From Bradyrhizobium prioriisuperbiae (GTDB lineage Bacteria; Pseudomonadota; Alphaproteobacteria; Rhizobiales; Xanthobacteraceae): a stretch of DNA of 64,000 nucleotides. The DNA is taken from the NCBI RefSeq assembly GCF_032397745.1, contig NZ_CP135921.1, positions 5,072,501 to 5,136,500 of the forward strand, read 5' to 3'. The notes beneath the pieces are model-generated. The model worked only from the letters and a program-made list of their open reading frames with translations. It did not search any database and was not told the DNA's origin. The position numbers and the translations under genes are program-made. Of this stretch, positions 53,235-62,911 are shown one piece after another (position 1 is the first letter of the stretch; every line of letters begins with the position of its first letter).

Positions 53235-56017
53235 GCAAGGCTCCGACAAAAGCTCCGACCATCACCTTCGAGCTCGACGGCCAGCAGGTCGAAGCCACAG
53301 CCGGCGAGTCGATCTGGCAGGTCGCCAAGCGGCTGGGCACCGAGATCCCGCATCTCTGTTATTCGCCGGAGCCAGATTACCGCGCCGACGGCAACTGCCG
53401 CGCCTGCATGGTCGAAATCGAAGGCGAACGGGTGCTCGCAGCCTCCTGCAAGCGCACGCCAAGCGTCGGCATGAAGGTGAAGTCGGCGAGCAACCGTGCG
53501 GTCGCTGCGCAGAAAATGGTGATGGAGCTGCTGGTCGCGGACCAGCCGGCGCGCGCCACCTCGCACGATCCGGACTCGAAGTTCTGGCACTGGGCTGAAA
53601 AAGTCGGCGTCGAGGAAAGCCGCTTTCCGGCCGCCGAGCGCTGGTCCAGCGACACCACGCACCCGGCCATGAGCGTCAATCTCGATGCCTGCATCCAGTG
53701 CGGTCTGTGCGTGCGCGCCTGCCGCGAGGTGCAGGTCAACGACGTCATCGGCATGGCCTATCGCAGCCATGAATCGAAGATCGTGTTCGACTTCGACGAT
53801 CCGATGGGAGAGTCCACCTGCGTCGCTTGCGGCGAGTGCGTGCAGGCCTGTCCGACCGGCGCGCTGATGCCCTCAGTGCTGCTCGACGAGCATCAGACCC
53901 GTACGGTGTACGCCGACAAGAAGGTCGATTCGCTGTGCCCGTTCTGCGGCGTCGGCTGCCAGGTGACCTATCAGGTCAAGGACGAGAAGGTGATCTATGC
54001 GGAGGGGCGCGACGGCCCCGCCAATCACAACCGGCTCTGCGTCAAGGGCCGTTTCGGCTTTGACTACATCCATCATCCGCATCGCCTGACCAAGCCGCTG
54101 GTGCGGCTGCCGAACGCGAAGAAGGATGCCAACGACCAGGTCGATCCGGCCAATCCGTTCACTCACTTCCGCGAAGCGTCGTGGGAGGAAGCGCTGGATA
54201 TCGCCGCCAAGGGTCTCGTCAAGATCCGTGAGGAGAAGGGCGTCAAGGCGCTGGCCGGCTTCGGCTCGGCCAAGGGCTCGAACGAAGAGGCCTATCTGTT
54301 CCAGAAGCTGGTGCGCACCGGCTTCGGCTCCAACAATGTCGATCACTGCACGCGTCTCTGCCACGCCTCGTCGGTGGCGGCGCTGATGGAAGGCGTGAAT
54401 TCCGGCGCGGTGTCGGCGCCGTTCGCCGCCGCCATGGATGCCGAGTTCATCATGGTGATCGGCGCCAATCCCACGATCAACCATCCGGTGGCCGCGACCT
54501 ATATCAAGAATGCGGCCAAGCGCGGCGCCAAGCTGGTGGTGGCGGATCCGCGCCGGCAGACCCTGTCGCGCCATGCCACCACCCATCTGCAGTTCAAGCC
54601 CGGCAGCGACGTGGCGATGCTCAACGCCATGCTGCACACCATCATCACCGAGGGCCTGACGGACGATCAGTATATCGCCGGCTACACCGAAGGCTTTGAT
54701 GATCTCAAGGAGCGCATCAAGGACTTCCCACCGGAGAAGATGGAAGCGATCTGCGGCATTCCCGCCGAAACGCTGAAGGAAGTGGCGCGGCTTTACGCGA
54801 CGTCACGGGCCTCCATCATCTTCTGGGGCATGGGCATCAGCCAGCATGTGCACGGTACCGACAACGCGCGCTGTCTCATCGCGCTGGCGCTGACCACGGG
54901 GCAGATCGGGCGGCCCGGCACCGGGCTGCATCCGCTGCGCGGCCAGAACAACGTGCAGGGCGCCTCCGACGCCGGCCTTATTCCGATGTTTCTGCCGGAC
55001 TATCAGCCGGTCGGTCGCACCGATTTGCGCGAGCCGTTCGAGCATCTGTGGAAACAGGAGCTCGATCCGGTACGTGGCCTGACCGTGGTCGAGATCATGA
55101 ATGCGATTCACGCGGGCCAGATCAACGGCATGTACATCGAGGGTGAAAACCCGGCGATGTCGGACCCCGATCTGCAGCATGCGCGCGGAGCGCTCGCCAT
55201 GCTCGATCATCTGGTGGTGCAGGATCTGTTCGTCACCGAGACCGCATTCCACGCCGACGTGATCCTGCCGGCCTCGGCCTTCGCCGAGAAGGATGGCACC
55301 TTCACCAACACCGATCGCCGGGTGCAGCTTGCGCGCCAGGTGATCAAGCCGCCGGGCGACGCGAAACAGGATCTCTGGATCATCGCGCAGATCGGCCAAC
55401 GCATGGGGCTCGACTGGAATTACAGCGGCCCGGCCGACGTTTTCACCGAGATGACGCAAGTGATGCCGTCGCTGAAGAACATCACCTGGGAGCGGCTGGT
55501 GCGCGAAGGCGCCGTCACCTATCCGGTCGACGATCCCAGCAAGCCCGGCAACGAAATCATCTTCACCACCGGTTTCCCGACCCAAAGCGGCCGCGGCAAG
55601 ATCGTGCCGGCGCATGTCATCCCGCCGGATGAATTGCCGGATCATGAATACCCGATGGTGCTCTCCACGGGACGTGTGCTCGAACACTGGCACACCGGCT
55701 CGATGACCCGGCGTGCCGATGTCCTCGACCAGATCGAGCCGGAGGCGGTGGCCTTCATGACGCCAAAGGACATGCGGCGGATGAAGATCGCTCCGGGCGA
55801 TTTCGTGCGGCTGGAAACCCGCCGCGGCGCCGTCGAGATCAAGGTGCGCTCCGACCGCGACGTGCCGGAGAACATGGTGTTCATGCCGTTCTGTTATGCG
55901 GAGGCGGCAGCGAACCTGCTCACCAATCCGGCGCTCGATCCGTTCGGCAAGATTCCCGAATTCAAGTTCTGCGCGGTGCGTTGCGAGCGGATCGAGATGC
56001 GCACGGCTGCGGAGTGA
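53231..56017 (+). CDS. fdsA: Formate dehydrogenase molybdenum subunit
   Basis: 928 residues oxidising formate to CO2. Domains in order: plant-type [2Fe-2S] (LCYSPEPDYRADGNCRACM, from residue 43), His-Cys NuoG-type region (DSKFWHWAEK), two [4Fe-4S] sets CIQCGLCVRAC (about 154) and CVACGECVQACPTG (about 197), then the bis-MGD domain starting CPFCGVGCQ (about 236). The molybdenum ligand is Cys377 in LCHASSV, encoded TGC, so no selenocysteine is needed. The C-terminal cap (LSTGRVLEHWHTGSMTRR) is present. No fdsC or fdsD follows; those are needed for maturation in related systems and may lie elsewhere. Confidence 0.95.
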   Translation: MSKAPTKAPTITFELDGQQVEATAGESIWQVAKRLGTEIPHLCYSPEPDYRADGNCRACMVEIEGERVLAASCKRTPSVGMKVKSASNRAVAAQKMVMELLVADQPARATSHDPDSKFWHWAEKVGVEESRFPAAERWSSDTTHPAMSVNLDACIQCGLCVRACREVQVNDVIGMAYRSHESKIVFDFDDPMGESTCVACGECVQACPTGALMPSVLLDEHQTRTVYADKKVDSLCPFCGVGCQVTYQVKDEKVIYAEGRDGPANHNRLCVKGRFGFDYIHHPHRLTKPLVRLPNAKKDANDQVDPANPFTHFREASWEEALDIAAKGLVKIREEKGVKALAGFGSAKGSNEEAYLFQKLVRTGFGSNNVDHCTRLCHASSVAALMEGVNSGAVSAPFAAAMDAEFIMVIGANPTINHPVAATYIKNAAKRGAKLVVADPRRQTLSRHATTHLQFKPGSDVAMLNAMLHTIITEGLTDDQYIAGYTEGFDDLKERIKDFPPEKMEAICGIPAETLKEVARLYATSRASIIFWGMGISQHVHGTDNARCLIALALTTGQIGRPGTGLHPLRGQNNVQGASDAGLIPMFLPDYQPVGRTDLREPFEHLWKQELDPVRGLTVVEIMNAIHAGQINGMYIEGENPAMSDPDLQHARGALAMLDHLVVQDLFVTETAFHADVILPASAFAEKDGTFTNTDRRVQLARQVIKPPGDAKQDLWIIAQIGQRMGLDWNYSGPADVFTEMTQVMPSLKNITWERLVREGAVTYPVDDPSKPGNEIIFTTGFPTQSGRGKIVPAHVIPPDELPDHEYPMVLSTGRVLEHWHTGSMTRRADVLDQIEPEAVAFMTPKDMRRMKIAPGDFVRLETRRGAVEIKVRSDRDVPENMVFMPFCYAEAAANLLTNPALDPFGKIPEFKFCAVRCERIEMRTAAE

Positions 56018-56027
56018 CCTAAACCCT

Positions 56028-56135
56028 CATGGTGAGGAGCGCATCAGCGCGTCTCGAACCATGAGGCCGAGGCCTTGCCAAACAATCATCCTTCGAGACG
56101 CCCGCTGCGCGGGCTCCTCAGGATGAGGCAGAATG
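56028..56135. repeat. Dispersed palindromic repeat, second family, copy 2
   Basis: Arms CTCATGGTGAGGAGC and GCTCCTCAGGATGAG, inner CATCCTTCGAGAC and GCCCGCTGCGCGGGC. It shares the CATCCTTCGAG and CTCAGGATGA parts with the copy at 27764-27887. It fills the gap between fdsA and cysE and probably marks the convergent transcript ends. Confidence 0.8.
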
Positions 56136-56171
56136 TTGGGCAACGAGAGGGGGGTGTCTGTCTATCCCAAT

Positions 56172-56957
56172 TCACGGCAGCGACTGGTCCATGTTCGACG
56201 CAGGCCGCGCACCGGGCTGGCAATTGACCAGCCGCGCCGGCACGCCGACGGCGGTGCAGCCCGATGGCACCGACATGGTGACCAGCGAGCCCGCGCCGAT
56301 CTTGGCGAAATCGCCGATTTTCACGGGGCCGAGGATGATGGCGCCGGCCGCCAGCAGCACGCCGTGGCCGATTGTCGGGGCGGCGTTGCGATCGTCGCCG
56401 CCGATGGTCACGCCCTGCAGCATCGACACCTCGTCGCCGATCACGACACCTTCGCCGATGGCGACGCCGGTGCCATGGTCGATGAAGGTGCCGGCGCCGA
56501 TCTGCACCGAGGGATGAATGCTGACATGCAGCGATCGCGAAATACGGCCCTGCAGCTCGCGCGCCAGATCGACGCGCCCTTGTCGCCACAGCCGGTGCGC
56601 CACGCGGGACGCCTGCAGCGCGAGATAGCCCTTGAAATGCAGCAGCACATGCAGCGGCCCGGGGCAGGCGGGATCGCGCGCCAGCGGCGCGGCAAGATCG
56701 CGCTCGGCGATGTCCGTCAGCGCGGGATCGGCGCGATAGGCCTCCGTAGCCAGCCGACGGATCGCGGCGCGGTCGTCGCTATCGCCGCCCAGTGCCACCG
56801 CAATCAGCTGTGCCAGGCTTGTTGCGAGATTGTCGTGATTGAGGATCGCCTCATGCATCCAGGCGGCGAACACCGGCTCGTCGACCGCCACGGCGCTCGC
56901 CTCGTGACGAATTGTCGCCCACAACGTCGTGCATTGAACCGGTCTTGGATAGGCCAT
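56172..56957 (-). CDS. cysE: Serine O-acetyltransferase
   Basis: 261 residues from ATG 56957, with GGAGA six bases upstream; the open frame beyond is non-coding. Blocks of the enzyme are LHVLLHFKGYLALQASRVAH near 125, VSIHPSVQIGAGTFIDHGTG near 167 and EGVVIGDEVSMLQGVTIGG. The second half forms the hexapeptide-repeat left-handed helix (IGHGVLLAAGAIILGPVKIG). It makes O-acetylserine for cysteine synthesis. It is convergent with fdsA and divergent from the moeA-like gene. Confidence 0.93.
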   Translation of the reverse strand: MAYPRPVQCTTLWATIRHEASAVAVDEPVFAAWMHEAILNHDNLATSLAQLIAVALGGDSDDRAAIRRLATEAYRADPALTDIAERDLAAPLARDPACPGPLHVLLHFKGYLALQASRVAHRLWRQGRVDLARELQGRISRSLHVSIHPSVQIGAGTFIDHGTGVAIGEGVVIGDEVSMLQGVTIGGDDRNAAPTIGHGVLLAAGAIILGPVKIGDFAKIGAGSLVTMSVPSGCTAVGVPARLVNCQPGARPASNMDQSLP

Positions 56958-57086
56958 AGCTGTCTCCACGGTCGGGCGCGAGTCTGGTCGTTCCCTCAGA
57001 CTAACATATTGGGCGGATTGGCGAACGGATTTCCCGCTTGCGTCCAAGGAATCTGACACGGAAATCCGCCCCCCGTTGCAAGTCCA

Positions 57087-58232
57087 ATGGCATATGGTCC
57101 ACCATCCGGCATGACTCAAAACCCCGCAATCGCGCTGACCGGGCACGAGACTGCGCTGGCCCTGCTGCTCGAGGGGCTTGCGCCGGTCGCGCCGATTGAA
57201 TTGGCTGTTACCGACGCCATCGGTTGTATTGCGGCGCCGATGCCGCCGCTGAAGACGGCGCTGCCGGCGCGGAGCATTGCTGTGCTCGACGGCTGGGCCC
57301 TGACGTCGATCGACCTCGCGGGGGCCTCATCCTATGCGCCGGTGCCGCTGGCGGTCGCGCCTGCCTGGGTCGAAGCCGGTGACACTCTACCGCAGGGGTG
57401 TGACTGTGTGCTGGATGCGAGTGCGGTCGAGCGCGCGGGCCCGCTGTTTCAGGTGCTCGGCGAGGCGATCCCCGGTGCCGGCGTGCGCCGCGCGGGGGAG
57501 GATTTCGCCGCCGGCGCCGTGGTCATTGCCGAGGGGCGCCGCATCGGCGTGACCGACGACATGATCGCGCGCAAGCTCGGATTGCAAGACGTCGCTGTCC
57601 GTCGCCCGCGCGTTCGCCTGATCGATGTGCCCGCGGCTGGTGGCAATGCGACGACCATTGGCATGATCGCCGCACAAGTGCGGGCCGTTGGCGCGCAGAT
57701 CGATCGCACCGTGGCCGCCGGCCGCGATACGGCGTCGGTTGCCAAGGCCATCGGCGGGGCCGACTGCGATCTCCTGATCACCATCGGTGGCACCGGTGCC
57801 GGCCGTCACGATGCCGCCGTGGCGGCACTCGCGACCGGCGCCCGGCTGCTGCACGGCCTGGCGCTGCAGCCCGGCCGCACCGCGGCGGTGGGCCGGATCG
57901 GCGCGATGCCGGTGATTGCGATGCCCGGTGCGCCGGATCAGGCCCTGGCGGTGTGGTGGACCCTGGCGCTGCCGGTACTGGATCGGCTGAGCGGCCGCGC
58001 GCCACGACGCCAGATCGTCAAACCACTGGTGCAAAAAATCGCGTCGCAGGTCGGCGTCACGGATGTCGTGCTGGTCAAAGATGTCGACGCCGGCTGGTTG
58101 CCGCTGGCGATCGGCGACCTGCCGCTGAGTGCGCTGTCCCAGGCCGATGCATGGCTCACGGTAGCGTCCGCGAGCGAGGGACATGCAACGGGAAGCCCGG
58201 TCGGGGTTTATCCCCTGCGGGAGAGTTTGTGA
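57087..58232 (+). CDS. MoeA-like molybdopterin-binding protein, divergent
   Basis: 381 residues from ATG 57087, or 373 from ATG 57111. The layout is MoeA-like, but signature motifs are altered. The N-terminal SxMDGYA motif reads RSIAVLDGWALTS, GGVSxG reads ITIGGTGAGRHDAAV, and the LPGNP loop reads AMPGAPDQALAVWW. MoeA inserts molybdate into adenylated molybdopterin. A diverged paralogue in front of a complete MoeA and a MoeA fusion may have another role, such as substrate-specific cofactor handling for the nearby formate dehydrogenase. No clear ribosome site is visible for either start. Confidence 0.75.
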   Translation: MAYGPPSGMTQNPAIALTGHETALALLLEGLAPVAPIELAVTDAIGCIAAPMPPLKTALPARSIAVLDGWALTSIDLAGASSYAPVPLAVAPAWVEAGDTLPQGCDCVLDASAVERAGPLFQVLGEAIPGAGVRRAGEDFAAGAVVIAEGRRIGVTDDMIARKLGLQDVAVRRPRVRLIDVPAAGGNATTIGMIAAQVRAVGAQIDRTVAAGRDTASVAKAIGGADCDLLITIGGTGAGRHDAAVAALATGARLLHGLALQPGRTAAVGRIGAMPVIAMPGAPDQALAVWWTLALPVLDRLSGRAPRRQIVKPLVQKIASQVGVTDVVLVKDVDAGWLPLAIGDLPLSALSQADAWLTVASASEGHATGSPVGVYPLRESL

Positions 58233-58234
58233 GC

Positions 58235-60202
58235 ATGTCTGGAAATACGACACCACCGTTGTCCGGGCGCAGGGCGCTGGATCAGGATCAGTTTCTGGCC
58301 GTGCTGTCGCGCGAGGAGGCGCTGGTACGTTTCGAGGCGGCGCTATTTCCAGCGTCGCATCAGAATCAGCCGGCGAGCGAATTGCGCCCGCTTGCGGCGG
58401 CGCTCGGTTTGCCGCTGTCGCAGGACATCGCCGCGCCAATCGACGTGCCGCCGTTCGACCGCTCCAATGTCGATGGCTTTGCCGTGCGCGCAGCGGATAC
58501 CGCGCCGGCGGGTGAAGCGTCCGTCGTGTCGGCAAAGCTGAATGACGAGACCATCGCCTGCGGCACTGCGCCGGGGCTGCCGGTCACCTCCGGCACCGCG
58601 ACATCGATCGCGACCGGCGGTCCAGTGCCGCGCGGCGCCGATGCCGTGATCATGGTGGAGCACACCCAGCCCGCGGGCGTCTCCGCCATCGAGATCCGCC
58701 GCGCCGCCTCGCCGGGGCAATTCGTCTCCTATGCCGGCTCCGATATTGCGCAGCGCGAGGTGCTGCTGCGTGCCGGCACGCTGATCGGCTCGCGCGAGAT
58801 CGGCATGCTGGCGGCCTGCGGCATCGCGCAAGTGCCGGTGGTGCGCAAACCACGCGTGGCGGTGCTGTCCACCGGCGACGAATTGGTGCAGCCGGGTGAA
58901 CCGCTGCGTCCGGCCGCGATCTATGACACCAACGGCGCCATTGTCACCGCGGCGGTGATCGAGAACGGTGGTGATGCGATCTTCCTCGGTGCGTTCCCCG
59001 ACGACGAGGCCAAGCTGGAGGCCGTGCTGCGCCATGCGCTCGCGACCTCAGACATGGTGATTCTGTCCGGCGGCACCTCCAAAGGCGAGGGCGATGTCTC
59101 CCATCGCATCATCGCGCGTCTCGGACAGCCGGGCATCGTTGCCCATGGCGTGGCGCTGAAGCCGGGCAAGCCGCTGTGCCTTGCGGTGTGCGACGGCAAG
59201 CCGGTGATCGTGCTGCCGGGATTTCCGACCTCCGCCATGTTCACCTTTCACGACATGATCGTGCCGGTGCTGCGTCGGATGGCCGGCCTGCCGCCGCGCC
59301 CCGACGCCCAGGTGACGGCAAGGGTGCCGGTGCGCATCGCCTCCGAACTCGGTCGCACCGAATTTGTTATGGTGTCGCTGGTACAAGGCGACGATGGCCT
59401 GATCGCGTATCCCACCGGCAAGGGCTCGGGCGCCATCACCTCGTTTGCCCAGGCTGACGGCTTCCTGAAGATCGATGCGCTGGCCGACCAGATGCCCGCG
59501 GAGACGCAGGCGCAGGTGACGCTGTTTACGCCTCATGTCCGCGTGCCGGATCTGGTCATTGTCGGCAGCCACTGCACCGGGCTCGATCTGGTAACGGCGC
59601 CGTTGGCGCGCGCAGGCCTGCTGGTGCGCTCGATCGCGGTCGGCAGTCTCGGCGGCTTGTCCGCGGCGCGGCGTGGCGAATGCGATCTCGCGCCGATCCA
59701 TTTGTTCGATGAAGCGTCCGACAGTTACAACACCGCATATCTGGTGCCGGGCCTCGAACTGGTGCCGGGTTGGCGCCGCATGCAGGGCGTGGTGTTTCGC
59801 AAAGGCGACACACGGTTCGAAGGCCGCACGCCGCAGGAGGCGGTCAAAATTGCGCTCGCCGATGTTTCATGCCTGATGGTCAACCGCAACCAGGGCGCCG
59901 GCACGCGTATTTTGATCGATCGCCTGCTCGGCGGCGCGCGTCCCGATGGCTACTGGAATCAACCGCGGTCGCACAACGCGGTGGCGGCCGCAGTGGCGCA
60001 GCATCGCGCTGACTGGGGCATGACCATTGCGCCGGTGGCGCAGGCCGCGGGCCTCGGCTTCATTGCATTGGCAGAAGAGCATTATGATTTCGCGCTGGTT
60101 ACGGCGCGCAAGGATCGTGCGTCGGTGCGGGCGTTTCTCGAAGCATTGAGCTCGGAGCAAAGCCGCAACGCGTTGACCGCAGCCGGCTTCACTCCGGCAT
60201 GA
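58235..60202 (+). CDS. MoeA fused to a periplasmic-binding-protein-like domain
   Basis: 655 residues from ATG 58235, with GGGAGAG 8 bases upstream and only 2 bases after the preceding stop. Residues 1 to about 425 are MoeA-like (VPPFDRSNVDGFAVRA, AVLSTGDELVQPGEPLRPA, VILSGGTSKGEGDVSH, VIVLPGFPTSAMFTFHD). From about 438 a binding-protein-like domain follows (VIVGSHCTGLDLVTAPLA, AARRGECDLAPIHLFDEA, MVNRNQGAGTRILIDRLL). Such fusions are known in bacteria and archaea and are thought to bind molybdate or a pterin. The domain is cytoplasmic, as there is no signal peptide. Confidence 0.87.
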   Translation: MSGNTTPPLSGRRALDQDQFLAVLSREEALVRFEAALFPASHQNQPASELRPLAAALGLPLSQDIAAPIDVPPFDRSNVDGFAVRAADTAPAGEASVVSAKLNDETIACGTAPGLPVTSGTATSIATGGPVPRGADAVIMVEHTQPAGVSAIEIRRAASPGQFVSYAGSDIAQREVLLRAGTLIGSREIGMLAACGIAQVPVVRKPRVAVLSTGDELVQPGEPLRPAAIYDTNGAIVTAAVIENGGDAIFLGAFPDDEAKLEAVLRHALATSDMVILSGGTSKGEGDVSHRIIARLGQPGIVAHGVALKPGKPLCLAVCDGKPVIVLPGFPTSAMFTFHDMIVPVLRRMAGLPPRPDAQVTARVPVRIASELGRTEFVMVSLVQGDDGLIAYPTGKGSGAITSFAQADGFLKIDALADQMPAETQAQVTLFTPHVRVPDLVIVGSHCTGLDLVTAPLARAGLLVRSIAVGSLGGLSAARRGECDLAPIHLFDEASDSYNTAYLVPGLELVPGWRRMQGVVFRKGDTRFEGRTPQEAVKIALADVSCLMVNRNQGAGTRILIDRLLGGARPDGYWNQPRSHNAVAAAVAQHRADWGMTIAPVAQAAGLGFIALAEEHYDFALVTARKDRASVRAFLEALSSEQSRNALTAAGFTPA

Positions 60203-60213
60203 AGCCCATACCA

Positions 60214-60840
60214 TCAGCTCTTGTGACGGGCCGCCAGCCGTTCAGCCTCGGTGAGATCCTCGACCGTATTGGCATTGAAGAACGGATCGATCGGCGCATT
60301 GATCCAGTCGACGGTCGCGAGCTTGTAGCGTGCGGTGAAGCGATGGATGGCGCGACAGTCGTCCACCACCAGCGCGCGCCGGAGGTCACCACGCAGCGAC
60401 ACATTCCACAATCCAACGGCATGATGGGTCTGGCCGCCGGAGGCCGCGACCGCGAGCTGGGCGTTCTCCGTGATCCGCGCGCGATGCAGCCGCGCCACCA
60501 GATCGCGCGGCAGGAACGGACAGTCGCCGGCCGTGCTCAGCACCCAAGTGATGCCGGGACGGTTCGCCGCCACCCAGTCGAGCCCGGCAAGAATGCCGGC
60601 AAGCGGCCCGGCAGAGCCTTCGACGCTGTCGGCGGCCACCGGCAACGTAAACGCCGCGAAGCGCTTGGGATCGCCATTGGCGTTGAGCACCAGTCCGTCG
60701 CACTGCGGCTTGAGCCGCTCGATCACGCGATCGAGAATGGTGCGGCCGCCGATGGTGCGCATCGGCTTGTCGCCGCCGCCCATGCGCCGCGCCAGGCCAC
60801 CTGCGAGAATGACACCGGGTGTGAGGGGGTGATCAGCCAT
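60214..60840 (-). CDS. mobA: Molybdenum cofactor guanylyltransferase
   Basis: 208 residues. Nucleotidyltransferase motif [18 protein letters not shown] at residues 9-26, then [14 protein letters not shown] and [16 protein letters not shown]. It couples GMP to molybdopterin to make the MGD form that FdsA binds. It lies on the opposite strand, converging with the MoeA fusion (11 bases apart) and divergent from mobB. The ATG is 101 bases from the mobB start. Confidence 0.94.
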   Translation of the reverse strand: MADHPLTPGVILAGGLARRMGGGDKPMRTIGGRTILDRVIERLKPQCDGLVLNANGDPKRFAAFTLPVAADSVEGSAGPLAGILAGLDWVAANRPGITWVLSTAGDCPFLPRDLVARLHRARITENAQLAVAASGGQTHHAVGLWNVSLRGDLRRALVVDDCRAIHRFTARYKLATVDWINAPIDPFFNANTVEDLTEAERLAARHKS

Positions 60841-60941
60841 GCTGATTGAGATAACCCAGCCGGGGCGTTTTGCAATCGTATTTCACCGCGCAATGGCGCA
60901 AAAGGAGCATGCGCGGTGTGTGGGAAGAAGCAGGTAAGCGT

Positions 60942-61469
60942 ATGAAAGTGATCGGACTGGCGGGCTGGAGCGGAGCGGGCAAGACGACATTGCTGACGCG
61001 CCTGATTCCGCATTTTGTGGCGCAGGGCCTGCGGGTTTCGACCATCAAGCACGCACATCACAATTTCGACGTCGACGTGCCGGGCAAGGATTCTTGGCTG
61101 CATCGGCAGTCGGGCGCAAGCGAAGTGCTGATCTCCTCCGGCCGTCGCTGGGCGCTGATGCATGAGCTGCGCGGCGACGACGAGCCGCCGCTGGCGCAAC
61201 TGCTGGGCAAGATGTCGCAGGCGGATCTGGTCATCGTCGAAGGCTTCAAGGCCGTGCCGCATCGCAAGATCGAGGTATTTCGCACGGCCAACGGCAAAAG
61301 CTTTCTGTTTCCCGATGATCCGGGAATTGCAGGGATTGCGGCCGACGTCTCCGTCGAGACCACGCTGCCGGTGGTCCATCTCGACGACATCGTTGCTATT
61401 GCAACCCTGATCGAGCGATTGGCAATGCCGATCGCGGATGTGCTGGCCGGATTGAGCAGCGAGCGATAA
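60942..61469 (+). CDS. mobB: MobB-type molybdopterin-guanine dinucleotide GTP-binding protein
   Basis: 175 residues from ATG 60942 (MKVIGLAGWSGAGKTTLL), chosen because the P-loop begins at once; the frame is open 24 codons upstream. P-loop GWSGAGKTT at 8-16, STIKHAHHNFDVDVPGKDSW and ADLVIVEGFKAVPHRKIEVF are the usual MobB blocks. It binds GTP and assists MobA. The moeA start lies 9 bases after its stop, so mobB-moeA is a transcription unit. Confidence 0.93.
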   Translation: MKVIGLAGWSGAGKTTLLTRLIPHFVAQGLRVSTIKHAHHNFDVDVPGKDSWLHRQSGASEVLISSGRRWALMHELRGDDEPPLAQLLGKMSQADLVIVEGFKAVPHRKIEVFRTANGKSFLFPDDPGIAGIAADVSVETTLPVVHLDDIVAIATLIERLAMPIADVLAGLSSER

Positions 61470-61478
61470 AGTCACCTC

Positions 61479-62732
61479 ATGGCCCAGCTCTCCGATGATT
61501 GTTTTGCCTTCGGTGGACCGATGATGTCGGTCGACGAAGCTGTTGCGATCATCACCTCCCGCATAGATCCCGTCACTGACATCGAAACGGTGGCACTGGC
61601 TGACGCCGATGGACGCACGCTTGCCGCCGATCTCGTGGCGCCGCTGCCGCTGCCGCCATATACCAATTCCGCCGTCGACGGTTACGCGCTGGCGAGCGGC
61701 GATCTACCGGCCACAGCTGAGCGGGTGTTTCCTGTCGCCGGACGGGTGCAGGCTGGTGTTGCCGGCGAAGAGGTCGCGCGTGGTCGCGCAGTGCGCATCT
61801 TCACGGGTGCGCCGATGCCTGATGGCGCCGACACCGTGTTCATGCAGGAAGACGTGCGGCTTGATCCACAGGGGCATGTGGTGCTGCCGCCCGGGCTCAA
61901 GCCCGGGGCCAATGTGCGTCCTGCCGGGGAAGATATCGCGACGGGGCAGGTGGCCTTGAAGGCGGCCAGGCGGCTGCGTCCGCAGGATGTTGCTGTTATC
62001 GCCGCCTTCGGCCTTACCGCCATCGCGGTGCGCCGGCGTGTCCGCGTTGCGCTGTTTTCCACCGGTGACGAGGTGGTCTCGCCGGGAGACACGCGGGGAG
62101 CGGCGCAGCTCTACGATTCCAATCGCGTCATGCTGGCGGCGCTGTTGAAACGGCTGGGGTGCGAGGTCAGTGATCTCGGCATTTTGCGCGACGATCGTGT
62201 GGTGCTGGCCGATGCGCTGAGGCAAGCGGCAGTCGGACACGATCTGATTCTGACCTCCGGCGGCGTCTCCACCGGTGAGGAGGATCACGTCAAGGCGGGG
62301 CTGGAGAGCGTCGGCAAACTCGTGCTCTGGCGCATGGCAATCAAGCCGGGGCGGCCGGTTGCCATGGGCGTGATCGACGGCACAGCGCTGATCGGCCTGC
62401 CGGGCAATCCGGTGGCAAGCTTCGTCACCTTCGTCCATGTGGTCCATCCGGCCATTGCAGCTCTCTCAGGCACTGTGTGGCGCAAGCCGGTGCCGATGCC
62501 GGTGCGCGCGGCCTTCAGTTACAAGAAAAAAATCGCACGCCGCGAGTATGTGCGGGTGTACCTGCGCCACGGCGACGATGGCGCCCTGGAAGCGGTCAAG
62601 TTTCCGCGCGAAGGCGCCGGGCTTCTGTCGTCGCTGGTCGAGACCGATGGCCTCGTCGAGCTCGGCGAAGACGTCACGCGGGTCCAGGCCGGCGACATCA
62701 TCGGGTTTCTGTCTTACGCAAATTTGATCTGA
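61479..62732 (+). CDS. moeA: Molybdopterin molybdenumtransferase
   Basis: 417 residues, the standard MoeA of the three related proteins here. Motifs are conserved: YTNSAVDGYAL near 61, GAPMPDGADTVFMQED, ALFSTGDEVVSPG, SGGVSTGEEDHVK near 254 and GLPGNPVASFVTFVH. It inserts molybdate into adenylated molybdopterin. With mobA and mobB it supplies the cofactor for FdsA. The 179 bases after it contain no gene. Confidence 0.95.
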   Translation: MAQLSDDCFAFGGPMMSVDEAVAIITSRIDPVTDIETVALADADGRTLAADLVAPLPLPPYTNSAVDGYALASGDLPATAERVFPVAGRVQAGVAGEEVARGRAVRIFTGAPMPDGADTVFMQEDVRLDPQGHVVLPPGLKPGANVRPAGEDIATGQVALKAARRLRPQDVAVIAAFGLTAIAVRRRVRVALFSTGDEVVSPGDTRGAAQLYDSNRVMLAALLKRLGCEVSDLGILRDDRVVLADALRQAAVGHDLILTSGGVSTGEEDHVKAGLESVGKLVLWRMAIKPGRPVAMGVIDGTALIGLPGNPVASFVTFVHVVHPAIAALSGTVWRKPVPMPVRAAFSYKKKIARREYVRVYLRHGDDGALEAVKFPREGAGLLSSLVETDGLVELGEDVTRVQAGDIIGFLSYANLI

Positions 62733-62911
62733 CGGCGCGCGCCGCGATCCCGTCATGAATCCTGCGTAAGCTGCCGGGCCAGCCATCCTCTCAGGTCGCG
62801 GCTCGGATGGCATCCCCGCGTACCCGTCAATGGATTCGATATATCTGAGACGATATAACGTCGCCGGGGAATAACCAGAAAATCGAAAAATCGGAAACAA
62901 AAGGTTTCACC

